In this document: in pieces, positions 19,332-27,211 of the stretch | Layout of the letters: every line of letters begins with the position of its first letter | How positions within the stretch are numbered: the stretch's first letter is position 1 | Origin: Streptomyces sp. NRRL S-87 | GTDB lineage: Bacteria; Actinomycetota; Actinomycetes; Streptomycetales; Streptomycetaceae | Direction of reading: 5' to 3' | DNA length: 64,000 bases | Assembly (NCBI RefSeq): GCF_000719335.1 | Contig: NZ_JOGB01000007.1 | Span: 105,015 to 169,014 of the forward strand | Notes under the pieces: model-generated | Told to the model about the DNA's origin: nothing | Database searches by the model: none | What the model saw: only the letters and a program-made list of their open reading frames with translations | Translations under genes and position numbers: made by a program

Positions 19332-19931
19332 ATGGTGCATTCGCCCGGGGGTGACCCCCGTCTTCCCGACGGTGACCGGCTGCCGGCCGGCGTCGTGCTC
19401 GCGCCGCTGGACCTGGCCGCCCGCGTGGACGAGGCCCTGGAGGTCCAGGCCGTCGCCTTCGGACTCACCGACGAGGAAGTGGGCATCCGCCGTCACATCG
19501 TGCAGCGGCACATGACCTACCCCGGGGCCCGCGCGCTCGGCGCCTTCGCCGAGGACGACGCCCGGCTCGTCGGCTTCGTGTACGGCATGCCCAACGACCG
19601 CATGCACTGGTGGTCCACCGTCGTCGAGCCGTACCTGCGCGTCCAGGGCGAGGACGGCTGGCTGGACGGCTCGTTCACCATCACCGAACTGCACGTGCAC
19701 CCCGGCTTCCAGGGCCGGGGGGTCGGCCGCGGCCTGATCACCCGCATCACCGACGGCGCGGCGGAGTCCCGCTCCATCCTCTCCGCCATCGACATCGAGA
19801 GCCCGGCGCGCGGCCTGTACCGCGCCCTGGGGTACCGGGACCTCGCCCGCCGGGTGTACTTCCCCAGCGCACCCCAGCCGTACGCCGTGATGGGCGCCCC
19901 GCTGCCGCTGCTCCGGGGCGCCGCCCGGTAG
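19332..19931 (+). CDS. GNAT-family N-acetyltransferase
   Basis: 199 residues in one GNAT domain. [20 protein letters not shown] is the acetyl-CoA-binding motif A, and [21 protein letters not shown] closes the fold. There is a tryptophan pair (MHWWSTV) in the middle. The ATG at 19332 sits just after a -10-like TAGGGT and lacks a Shine-Dalgarno sequence, which supports a leaderless transcript. A GTG at 19335 is an alternative. The substrate is not predictable. It lies between another GNAT gene and proS and has its own apparent promoter. Confidence 0.85.
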   Translation: MVHSPGGDPRLPDGDRLPAGVVLAPLDLAARVDEALEVQAVAFGLTDEEVGIRRHIVQRHMTYPGARALGAFAEDDARLVGFVYGMPNDRMHWWSTVVEPYLRVQGEDGWLDGSFTITELHVHPGFQGRGVGRGLITRITDGAAESRSILSAIDIESPARGLYRALGYRDLARRVYFPSAPQPYAVMGAPLPLLRGAAR

Positions 19932-20079
19932 TGCGTCCGGGCCCGCGCCTGCCCGCCGCCGCGGCGACGGCCCGCGGACCGGTGCGCGGGCCCGTAAACC
20001 GGTACGGACCGCCCGCCCGCACGGACTAGCCTCCTGTTCAAGACCCGTACCCCCACGGCCCTTCGAGCAGGAGCGCAGC

Positions 20080-21774
20080 ATGTCCCAGCCCGTCCAGCGG
20101 ATGTCCCGACTCATGGTGAAGACGCTCCGCGAGGACCCGGCGGACGCGGAGACCCTCAGCCACCGGCTGCTGGTCCGCGCGGGCTACGTACGGCGCAGCT
20201 CGGCCGGCGTCTGGAGCTGGCTGCCGCTCGGCAAGCAGGTCCTCGACAACGTCTCGCGGATCGTGCGCGAGGAGATGGACGCCATCGGCGCACAGGAGGT
20301 CCTGCTCCCCGCGCTGCTGCCCCGTGAGCCCTACGAACTGACCGGCCGCTGGGAGGAGTACGGCGACCTGCTCTTCCGGCTCAAGGACCGCAAGGGCGCC
20401 GACTACCTCCTCGGACCCACCCACGAGGAGGTCTTCACCCAGATCGTCAAGGACCAGTGCGCGTCCTACAAGGACCTGCCGGTGATGCTGTACCAGATCC
20501 AGACCAAGTACCGGGACGAGGCGCGGCCCCGCTCGGGCGTGCTGCGCGGGCGCGAGTTCCAGATGAAGGACTCCTACTCCTTCGACGTCGACGACGAGGG
20601 CCTGGCCGCCTCCTACGCGCTGCACCGGGAGGCCTACCGGCGGATCTTCACCCGGCTGGGCATGGACTTCCGGATCGTCTCGGCCGTCTCGGGCGCGATG
20701 GGCGGTTCGGCCTCCGAGGAGTTCCTGGCGCCGGCCGCCGCCGGCGAGGACACCTTCGCCGACTGCCCGTCCTGCGGGTACGCGGCCAACACCGAGGCGG
20801 TGACCTTCGCGCTCGCGCCGGTCGCCGCCGACGAGGTGGGGCCCGTGGAGGAGCTCGACACCCCGGACACGCCCACCATCGAGGCGCTGGCCGCCCACCT
20901 GGGCGTACCGGCCTCGGCGACCCTGAAGAACCTGCTGGTCAAGGTCGACGGGGAGATCGTGGCCGTGGGCGTGCCCGGCGACCGCGAGGTGGACCTGGGC
21001 AAGCTCGGGGAGCACCTGGCCCCGGCGGTGGTCGAGCTGGTGACGGAGGCCGACTTCGCCGGCCGGCCCGACCTCGTCCGCGGCTACGTCGGCCCGCAGG
21101 GCCTGGAGAAGGTCCGCTACCTCGCCGACCCGCGCATCGCCCCGGGGACGTCGTGGGTGACGGGCGCCAACCGGGCCGACACCCACGCCCGCAACGTCGT
21201 GTGCGGGCGGGACTTCGAGGTGGACCGCCACCTCGACGTGGTCGTGGTCCGCGAGGGCGACCCGTGCCCCGCCTGCGGTGCCGGCCTGCGGCTGGACCGC
21301 GCCATCGAGGTGGGCCACATCTTCCAGCTCGGGCGCAAGTACGCCGACGCCTTCGGGCTCGACGTCCTCGGGGCCCAGGGCAAGCCCGTCCGGGTGACGA
21401 TGGGGTCGTACGGGATCGGGGTCTCGCGGGTCGTCGCCGCGCTCGCCGAGCAGACGGCGGACGAGCGCGGGCTGTGCTGGCCCGCCGCGGTCGCGCCGGC
21501 CGACGTGCACGTCGTCGCCGCCGGCAAGGCGGTGCAGCTCGACCTCGCGACCCGGGCCGCGGACGCCCTCGCCGCCGCCGGCCGCCGCGTCCTCCTCGAC
21601 GACCGGCCCGGCCTGTCCCCGGGCGTCAGGCTGACCGACGCGGAGCTGCTGGGCGTCCCGGTCGTCCTGGTCGCCGGCCGCGCCGCCGCGGACGGCCTCG
21701 TGGAGCTCCAGGACCGCCGCACCGGCACCCGGGAGACCCTCGCCCTCTCCGAGGCGCTCTCCCGCCTCGCCTAG
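20080..21774 (+). CDS. proS: Prolyl-tRNA synthetase (bacterial type, with editing domain)
   Basis: 564 residues. It charges tRNA-Pro with proline. Class-II motifs are present: motif 2 around [20 protein letters not shown] and motif 3 in [15 protein letters not shown] YbaK-like editing insertion occupies roughly residues 230-400 ([21 protein letters not shown]), which clears misactivated alanine in this family. The C-terminal anticodon-binding domain is complete. The ATG at 20080 follows GGAGCG. A TAGCCT hexamer at 20027 could be the -10 box. It is convergent with the SPFH gene. Confidence 0.96.
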   Translation: MSQPVQRMSRLMVKTLREDPADAETLSHRLLVRAGYVRRSSAGVWSWLPLGKQVLDNVSRIVREEMDAIGAQEVLLPALLPREPYELTGRWEEYGDLLFRLKDRKGADYLLGPTHEEVFTQIVKDQCASYKDLPVMLYQIQTKYRDEARPRSGVLRGREFQMKDSYSFDVDDEGLAASYALHREAYRRIFTRLGMDFRIVSAVSGAMGGSASEEFLAPAAAGEDTFADCPSCGYAANTEAVTFALAPVAADEVGPVEELDTPDTPTIEALAAHLGVPASATLKNLLVKVDGEIVAVGVPGDREVDLGKLGEHLAPAVVELVTEADFAGRPDLVRGYVGPQGLEKVRYLADPRIAPGTSWVTGANRADTHARNVVCGRDFEVDRHLDVVVVREGDPCPACGAGLRLDRAIEVGHIFQLGRKYADAFGLDVLGAQGKPVRVTMGSYGIGVSRVVAALAEQTADERGLCWPAAVAPADVHVVAAGKAVQLDLATRAADALAAAGRRVLLDDRPGLSPGVRLTDAELLGVPVVLVAGRAAADGLVELQDRRTGTRETLALSEALSRLA

Positions 21775-21839
21775 CCCGTTCCCGGCCGCCCCGCCCGGCA
21801 GCCCCAGGCCGGCCCGCCCGGCCCGAGCGGCCCGCGTGG

Positions 21840-22841
21840 TCAGGCCGGGTCGCCGGGTGCGGCGCCGTCGGGTACGTCGGCGGCGCCGCGGGGCACCTCC
21901 ACCGCCGGGCCCGGGTGCGCGTCCAGGGAGGACCCGGCCGCGGGCAGCGCGTCGGAGGGCAGGGCGTCGGCGGGGAGTTCCGTCAGCTCGACCGCGGGGT
22001 CCGCGGCCGGGGGAGCCCCGCCCGGGGCCTTGGACGGGGGCTTCGGGGCCGCCGGGTCGGCGTGCGGCGGGACCGGCTGGGCCTCGGCCGCGCGCTCCAG
22101 GAAGCGCAGCAGCTCCACCGGGAAGGGGAGGACCAGCGTGGAGTTCTTCTCGGCGGCGACGGCCACCACCGTCTGGAGCAGCCGGAGCTGGAGCGCGGCA
22201 GGCTGGTCGGCCATCACCCCCGCCGCCTCCGCCAGCTTCTTCGACGCCTGCAGCTCGGCGTCCGCGTTGATCACCCGCGCCCGGCGCTCCCGGTCGGCCT
22301 CCGCCTGCCGCGCCATCGAGCGCTTCATGGTCTCCGGCAGCGACACGTCCTTGATCTCCACCCGGTCGATCTGCACGCCCCATCCGACCGCCGGGCTGTC
22401 GATCATCAGTTCCAGGCCCTCGTTGAGCTTCTCCCGGTTGGAGAGCAGGTCGTCGAGGTCCGACTTGCCGATGATCGACCGCAGCGAGGTCTGCGCCATC
22501 TGGGAGACCGCGAACCGGTAGTCCTCGACCTCGATGATCGCGTTCCGCGGGTCGACCACCTTGAAGTACACGACCGCGTCCACCCGCACCGTGACGTTGT
22601 CCCGGGTGATGCCCTCCTGGGCCGGCACCGGGAGCGTCACGATCTGCAGGTTCACCTTGATCAGCCGGTCGACGAACGGGACGACCATGGTGAAGCCGGG
22701 TGACCGGACGCCCTCGCGCAGCCGCCCGAAGCGCAGGACCAGACCCCGCTCGTACTGCTTCACGACCCGCGCCGCCGCGGCCGTGTACACCCCGGCGCCC
22801 ACGACCGCCGCGGCGGCTACTGCCAGCAGTTCCTCGACCAT
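21840..22841 (-). CDS. SPFH/stomatin-like membrane protein
   Basis: 333 residues. A single N-terminal membrane helix (about residues 5-25) is followed by a full SPFH/prohibitin domain with YERGLVLRFGR, ITRDNVTVRVDAVVYFKV, and the RQAEADRERRARVINADAE coiled-coil segment. The last 90 residues are a proline/alanine-rich tail. Stomatin-type proteins form membrane-associated oligomers that organise membrane proteins or proteases. No NfeD-type protease gene lies next to it. The ATG at 22841 has AGGGGG at the right distance; an in-frame ATG 60 bp upstream has no such signal. Confidence 0.87.
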   Translation of the reverse strand: MVEELLAVAAAAVVGAGVYTAAAARVVKQYERGLVLRFGRLREGVRSPGFTMVVPFVDRLIKVNLQIVTLPVPAQEGITRDNVTVRVDAVVYFKVVDPRNAIIEVEDYRFAVSQMAQTSLRSIIGKSDLDDLLSNREKLNEGLELMIDSPAVGWGVQIDRVEIKDVSLPETMKRSMARQAEADRERRARVINADAELQASKKLAEAAGVMADQPAALQLRLLQTVVAVAAEKNSTLVLPFPVELLRFLERAAEAQPVPPHADPAAPKPPSKAPGGAPPAADPAVELTELPADALPSDALPAAGSSLDAHPGPAVEVPRGAADVPDGAAPGDPA

Positions 22842-22873
22842 GACGGCCCCCTGCCAGACATGTCCACTACCTA

Positions 22874-22901
22874 ACGGTATGCCCGGGGACGGGAGGCACA
22901 A
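22874..22901 (-). promoter_or_regulatory. Candidate promoter of the SPFH gene
   Basis: On the minus strand TTGTGC and TACCGT are 16 bp apart, about 33 bp upstream of the ATG at 22841. They resemble the main streptomycete sigma-70-type hexamers. The evidence is motif only. Confidence 0.35.
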
Positions 22902-22925
22902 CCTGGTCCGGCGACGCTCAGCGGA

Positions 22926-22961
22926 TGTCCGCCGGATCAGGGGTGTCCGCCGGATCAGGGG
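22926..22961. repeat. 18-bp tandem duplication
   Basis: The unit TGTCCGCCGGATCAGGGG occurs twice in direct succession in the spacer between the SPFH gene and the APH-like gene. Flanking bases extend the similarity slightly on both sides. It could end transcripts of the upstream minus-strand gene or affect the SPFH promoter; its function is unknown. Confidence 0.7.
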
Positions 22962-22986
22962 CGTCCAGCGGAGGGACGGACACGCC

Positions 22987-23880
22987 CTACAGCCAGGTGG
23001 CGAACTCCAGCAGCAGCTCCGCGTCCCGCCGCCGCCCCGCCGCCAGCGCCCGCGTGCCCGACTCCACCGCCCGGTAGACCGTCCAGCCCCGCAGGCGGTC
23101 CCGGTCCACCTCCAGCGCGTCGGCCAGCCGGTTCACCCGCCGCCGGGCCACGGCCGCCCCCGACGCGGCGGCCATCTGGTCCTCGAGCCGGTCCCGGACC
23201 AGCCGGGCCAGGTCGTACGCCCGCTCACCGACCACCGGCTCGGGGCCCACGGCCAGCCACGGCGCCCGGTCGCCCGCGAGCACCTTGCCCTGCCGGAAGG
23301 CGCCGTGCAGCAGCAGTTCCTCCGGCGGGAGGGCCACCAGCTCCTCCCGGACCGCCAGCGCCGTGCGCACCAGCTCCTGCGCCTCCTCGGGCGCCTTCGC
23401 CATCGCCTCCGCCTGCCGGGCCGTGCGCTCGGCAACCGTCTCGAAGCCGTGGCCCGCGGGCGGCTCCACCCACAGCCGCCGGATCGTGCCGAGGGCCTCC
23501 AGCTGGGCCTTCGAGTCGGGCAGCGAGCGCAGCGAGACCTCCGACTGGAGCCGCTCCAGCAGCATCGCCCCGTCCTCGTGCCGGGTGTCGAGCACCCGTA
23601 CGGCCCCGAACCCGCCCCAGTGCGCCAGCGCGGCCACCTCCAGCTGCGGCCGGGCGACCGGCGGCGCGAGCTTGAGCGCGGCAGGGGTGCCGTCGGCGTA
23701 CCGGACCAGCACGACCAGGCTGCTGCGGCCCCCCGGAGCCTGCACCCGCTGGGCGGTCAACTCCCGCTGGTCGAGCGCCTCCTGGGTGAGTTCGGGGAGG
23801 CGGGACAGCCACTCCCCGGCGGTGTCCGCGGGCCCTTCGCCGAGCGCCCTGACAAGCCGCTCAGGCGGTTCGAAAGCCAT
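22987..23880 (-). CDS. Aminoglycoside phosphotransferase (APH(6))-like protein, probable pseudokinase
   Basis: 297 residues with the overall layout of the streptomycin 6-kinase/APH family: an N-lobe with PAALKLAPP, a middle ALGTIRRLW segment, and a C-lobe. The catalytic loop, normally HGD, reads LLHGAFRQGKVL. The metal-binding segment, normally IDPKP, reads AVGPEPVVGERAYDLARL. Both key aspartates are therefore replaced, by alanine and glycine. I infer that phosphotransfer activity is lost and that the protein may bind a ligand or partner instead. The ATG at 23880 follows AAGGGAC. It lies 16 bp downstream of the ferritin-like gene and probably shares its transcript. Confidence 0.8.
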   Translation of the reverse strand: MAFEPPERLVRALGEGPADTAGEWLSRLPELTQEALDQRELTAQRVQAPGGRSSLVVLVRYADGTPAALKLAPPVARPQLEVAALAHWGGFGAVRVLDTRHEDGAMLLERLQSEVSLRSLPDSKAQLEALGTIRRLWVEPPAGHGFETVAERTARQAEAMAKAPEEAQELVRTALAVREELVALPPEELLLHGAFRQGKVLAGDRAPWLAVGPEPVVGERAYDLARLVRDRLEDQMAAASGAAVARRRVNRLADALEVDRDRLRGWTVYRAVESGTRALAAGRRRDAELLLEFATWL

Positions 23881-23896
23881 ACGTGCGAGGTCCCTT

Positions 23897-24355
23897 TCAG
23901 CTGGTCGTGGCTCGTTCCGATCGTTCCACGAGCCCAGGGAAGGCTACGCCGCCGCCCCGCCAGCGCGCGGCGCGCAGGGCCGCGGCGGTCAGCGCGTCGG
24001 CCGCCTCCCGGCGCAGCGGGCCCTCCGCGGCCCGCACCAGATCGGAGTACGCGCCCGCCACCCGGTCCTCGACCCCGGCCGCGAGCCGCTCGGCGTCCGC
24101 CGGGGTGCGCACGGGTGCCGGCAGGGCGTACGCGGCCTCCGAGGGCCGGGGCGTCCCGCCGAGCGCCCGTACGGTGCGGGTCAGCGCGTCGCGGCGGGCG
24201 TGGTGGGCGGCGTACGCGGTCCGCGCCTCGGGCGCGCGCTCGCCCGCGACCCGGGCGCCGACGATCCCGTAGGCGTAGACGGCCGCGTGCTCGGCGGCCA
24301 GGGCGGCCTGTGCGGCCGCGAGCACGCCGGGGCCGCTCTCCGGCTTGTCGGTCAT
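23897..24355 (-). CDS. Ferritin-like four-helix protein (DUF4439 type)
   Basis: 152 residues, almost entirely helical. The sequence AALAAEHAAVYAYGIVGARV near the start and AYAAHHARRDALT further on place glutamate and histidines as in ferritin-like folds. DUF4439 proteins occur next to proS/rimP in other actinobacteria, so the position looks conserved. Whether it binds iron is unknown. Its ATG at 24355 overlaps the stop of the upstream lipoprotein gene by ATGA, so the two are translationally coupled and probably act together. Confidence 0.8.
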   Translation of the reverse strand: MTDKPESGPGVLAAAQAALAAEHAAVYAYGIVGARVAGERAPEARTAYAAHHARRDALTRTVRALGGTPRPSEAAYALPAPVRTPADAERLAAGVEDRVAGAYSDLVRAAEGPLRREAADALTAAALRAARWRGGGVAFPGLVERSERATTS

Positions 24356-24972
24356 GCCTGGTTCTCCGTTCCGGTGAGGAGGTACGCGTGGACGGTGGCG
24401 CAGGCCGCGACCGAGGCCAGCAGCCGTGCCAGCTCCCCGGGCGCACCGTCCAGCGCCGCGGCGCGGGCGGTGGCGGTACGGCGCTCGGCCCCGGCCAGCG
24501 CGGCCAGTGCCGTCGCGGGGTCGGAGGGCGCCGGGTCGGTGGGGGGCGTGGCGGCCGGGGACCCCGACGGCGCGGGCGCCCCGGAGCCGGCCGGAGCGGC
24601 GGACGGCGGGGGAGGTGCGGGGGACGCGGGAGCGGCCGCACCGGTCGGACGCGGCGCCGTCGCCGGGTGCGTCCCGGCCGGGGCCAGGGCCAGGGCGTGC
24701 GCCGCCACCGCGGCCCGCAGCGGGGCGAGCCGGGTGCCGAGCGCCGGGTGGGCCGCGAGCGTGGCGTCGTAGCGCCCCAGCAGCTCCAGGGTCTCCCGGA
24801 CGGCCGATTCCCTGATGCGCCGATCGGGTGGTACCGGTGCGGGCCGCCGTGGGCCGCCGCCGTCCCCGGAGCACCCGGAGAGCAGGACGGCGCCACCGGT
24901 CGCGGCCGCACCGGCGGCCAGCAGGCTTCTTCGCGAGGGGCGCGGGGGCCGCGCGGGCAGGGGGAACGGCAC
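24352..24972 (-). CDS. Putative Tat-exported lipoprotein
   Basis: 206 residues. The N-terminus has a twin-arginine motif (SRRSLL) and a hydrophobic stretch ending in a lipobox LLSGC, with cysteine 34 as the lipidation site. A helical segment, a proline/alanine/serine-rich linker at about residues 105-155 and a second helical segment follow. The helical parts resemble the ferritin-like partner encoded just downstream, so it may be an exported member of the same fold; that is inference. The GTG at 24972 has GAGGAC at good spacing. The divergent rimP operon starts about 165 bp away. Confidence 0.75.
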   Translation of the reverse strand: MPFPLPARPPRPSRRSLLAAGAAATGGAVLLSGCSGDGGGPRRPAPVPPDRRIRESAVRETLELLGRYDATLAAHPALGTRLAPLRAAVAAHALALAPAGTHPATAPRPTGAAAPASPAPPPPSAAPAGSGAPAPSGSPAATPPTDPAPSDPATALAALAGAERRTATARAAALDGAPGELARLLASVAACATVHAYLLTGTENQA

Positions 24973-25136
24973 GGTGACGTCCTCGGGGGGTGGCGGAGGT
25001 GCGGGGCGGGACGGTGATCACCGTACCCGCGGCGTGCTGGGCCGGGGCGGACGGCAACACCCCCCGGGACCGGATACCCTTTGGTCTGACACGCGACGGA
25101 AACCACAACAGCACACGCGGCCGAGGAGTCACCCGG

Positions 25137-25649
25137 ATGAGCACCACCCAGAGCGACAGGCTGCGCGGACTGCTGGAGCCGCTCGTCGCCGACAAGGGCC
25201 TGGACCTCGAGGAGATCGAGATGTCCCGTGCGGGTCGGCGCCGGATGCTGCGGATCGTGGTCGATTCCGACGAGGGCGTCGAGCTGGACCTGTGTGCCGA
25301 GCTGAGCCGTGAGATCTCCGACAAGCTCGACGAGACCGACGCGATGGGCGAGGACGAGTACGTCCTCGAGGTGAGCTCGCCGGGCGCGGACCGCCCCCTG
25401 TCCGAGCACCGCCACTACGTACGGGCCCTCGGCCGCCTCGTGAAGTTCCAGCTGACCGCCCCCGGCGACAAGGGTGCCGGCGAGCTGGTCGCGCGCATCC
25501 TCGACGTCGACGACGAGGGCCTCGACGTCGAGATCCCGGGCGTCAAGGGCCGCAAGGCCACCACCCGACGGATCGCGTTCGCGGACATCGCCAGGGCGCG
25601 TGTCGAGATCGAGTTCAACCGCAAGGACAAGAAGGAAGAGGAGGCGTAG
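25137..25649 (+). CDS. rimP: Ribosome maturation factor
   Basis: 170 residues. RimP is needed for maturation of the 30S subunit. The N-terminal domain carries [38 protein letters not shown] and the domain junction has [12 protein letters not shown]. An SH3-like C-terminal half follows, ending in a lysine/glutamate tail. The ATG at 25137 has GAGGAG upstream. It opens the rimP-nusA-ylxR-infB operon and lies 2 bp from nusA, so the two are almost certainly cotranscribed. Confidence 0.94.
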   Translation: MSTTQSDRLRGLLEPLVADKGLDLEEIEMSRAGRRRMLRIVVDSDEGVELDLCAELSREISDKLDETDAMGEDEYVLEVSSPGADRPLSEHRHYVRALGRLVKFQLTAPGDKGAGELVARILDVDDEGLDVEIPGVKGRKATTRRIAFADIARARVEIEFNRKDKKEEEA

Positions 25650-25651
25650 CC

Positions 25652-26644
25652 GTGGACATCGACATGAGTGCCCTGCGGGGTCTGGTCAGGGAGAAGGAGA
25701 TCTCCTTCGACCTGCTGGTCGAGGCGATCGAGTCGGCCCTCCTCATCGCGTACCACCGCACCGAGGGAAGCCGCCGGCGCGCCCGCGTCGAGCTGGACCG
25801 CACCAACGGTCACGTGACCGTCTGGGCGAAGGAGGACCCGCAGGACCTGGAGGAGGGGCAGGAGGCCCAGGAGTTCGACGACACGCCGTCGGGCTTCGGC
25901 CGGATCGCCGCCACCACCGCCAAGCAGGTGATCCTCCAGCGGCTGCGCGACGCGGAGGACGACCTGACCTTCGGCGAGTTCGCGGGCCGCGAGGGCGACG
26001 TCATCACCGGCGTCGTCCAGCAGGGCAAGGACCCCAAGAACGTCCTCGTCGACATCGGCAAGCTGGAGGCCATCCTGCCCGTGCAGGAGCAGGTCCCCGG
26101 CGAGGAGTACCCGCACGGCCTGCGCCTGCGCACGTACGTGGTACGCGTGGCCAAGGGCGTGCGCGGGCCGTCCGTGACGCTCTCGCGGACCCACCCGAAC
26201 CTGGTGAAGAAGCTCTTCGCCCTGGAGGTCCCGGAGATCGCCGACGGCAGCGTCGAGATCGCCGCGATCGCCCGCGAGGCCGGCCACCGCACCAAGATCG
26301 CGGTCCGCTCCACCCGGGCGGGCCTGAACCCGAAGGGCGCCTGCATCGGCCCGATGGGCGGCCGGGTGCGCAACGTGATGGCCGAGCTGCACGGCGAGAA
26401 GATCGACATCGTCGACTGGTCGGACGACCCGGCGGAGATGGTCGCCAACGCGCTGTCCCCCGCACGGGTGAGCAAGGTGGAGATCGTCGACATGGGTGCG
26501 CGCTCCGCGCGCGTGACCGTGCCGGACTACCAGCTGTCGCTGGCGATCGGCAAGGAGGGGCAGAACGCCCGCCTGGCCGCCCGCCTGACCGGCTGGCGGA
26601 TCGACATCCGTCCGGACACCGAGCAGCCCGCCGAGCAGGGCTGA
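25652..26644 (+). CDS. nusA: Transcription termination/antitermination factor NusA
   Basis: 330 residues, the short actinobacterial form without the C-terminal acidic repeats of the E. coli protein. An N-terminal RNA-polymerase-binding domain is followed by an S1 domain ([24 protein letters not shown]). Two KH domains follow: [23 protein letters not shown], and a second near [23 protein letters not shown]. It modulates pausing, termination and rRNA antitermination. The GTG start lies 2 bp after rimP. A perfect hairpin follows the gene. Confidence 0.96.
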   Translation: MDIDMSALRGLVREKEISFDLLVEAIESALLIAYHRTEGSRRRARVELDRTNGHVTVWAKEDPQDLEEGQEAQEFDDTPSGFGRIAATTAKQVILQRLRDAEDDLTFGEFAGREGDVITGVVQQGKDPKNVLVDIGKLEAILPVQEQVPGEEYPHGLRLRTYVVRVAKGVRGPSVTLSRTHPNLVKKLFALEVPEIADGSVEIAAIAREAGHRTKIAVRSTRAGLNPKGACIGPMGGRVRNVMAELHGEKIDIVDWSDDPAEMVANALSPARVSKVEIVDMGARSARVTVPDYQLSLAIGKEGQNARLAARLTGWRIDIRPDTEQPAEQG

Positions 26645-26656
26645 GGGAATAAACCG

Positions 26657-26684
26657 CTACCCGCCGGGGGTTCCCGGCGGGTAG
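26657..26684 (+). terminator. Hairpin between nusA and ylxR (terminator or attenuator)
   Basis: A perfect 12-bp stem (CTACCCGCCGGG and its complement) with a four-base loop starts 13 bp after nusA. As ylxR and infB lie downstream in a conserved operon, it is more likely a partial terminator or processing site than a full stop. No U tract is present. Confidence 0.6.
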
Positions 26685-26788
26685 ACATGAGGAGACGGGG
26701 GCGGCTTGTCCAGCCCCCCGATCGGGACAACATCCGTTCGATTTCTCGCCCGAAGGGGTGAGGTCGGTGCGGGGAGGTAGACTTAGGC

Positions 26789-27064
26789 GTGTCTGGCCGG
26801 ACGCATGCCCGCGCATGCCCTGAGCGCACCTGTGTGGGGTGCCGGGAGCGAGCGGCCAAGAGCGACCTGCTGCGGATCGTGGCGAGAGGGGACGAGTGCG
26901 TCCCCGATCCTCGCGGTACGCTGCCCGGCCGGGGTGCGTACGTGCACCCCGCCGTGAACTGCCTCGAGCTGGCGGTCCGCCGCCGGGCGTTCCCCAGGGC
27001 CCTTCGGACCCAGAGGGCGCTCGACACGGCGGAACTGCGCAAGACGCTCGAGGCGACACCGTAA
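26789..27064 (+). CDS. rnpM: YlxR/RnpM family RNA-binding protein
   Basis: 91 residues of the YlxR (DUF448) family. The motif CVGCRERAAKSDLLRIV and the GRGAYVHP segment are diagnostic. In Firmicutes this protein binds RNase P RNA and modulates its activity, hence the name RnpM. The GTG at 26789 is preceded by GGGAGG at slightly long spacing. It lies between nusA and infB in the standard order. Confidence 0.9.
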   Translation: MSGRTHARACPERTCVGCRERAAKSDLLRIVARGDECVPDPRGTLPGRGAYVHPAVNCLELAVRRRAFPRALRTQRALDTAELRKTLEATP

Positions 27065-27211
27065 GAAGAAGTACGGCACGGATCTCCGTGCGGTCAGGTA
27101 CCTCGCGAGTTGGAAGTAGGTCGAGATTGCGATGAGCACTCGATGAGTACGCGATGAGTACGCCCATGAAGTAGCAACGGTCCGGCGGTAACCGGACCTA
27201 AAAGGAGCGAA

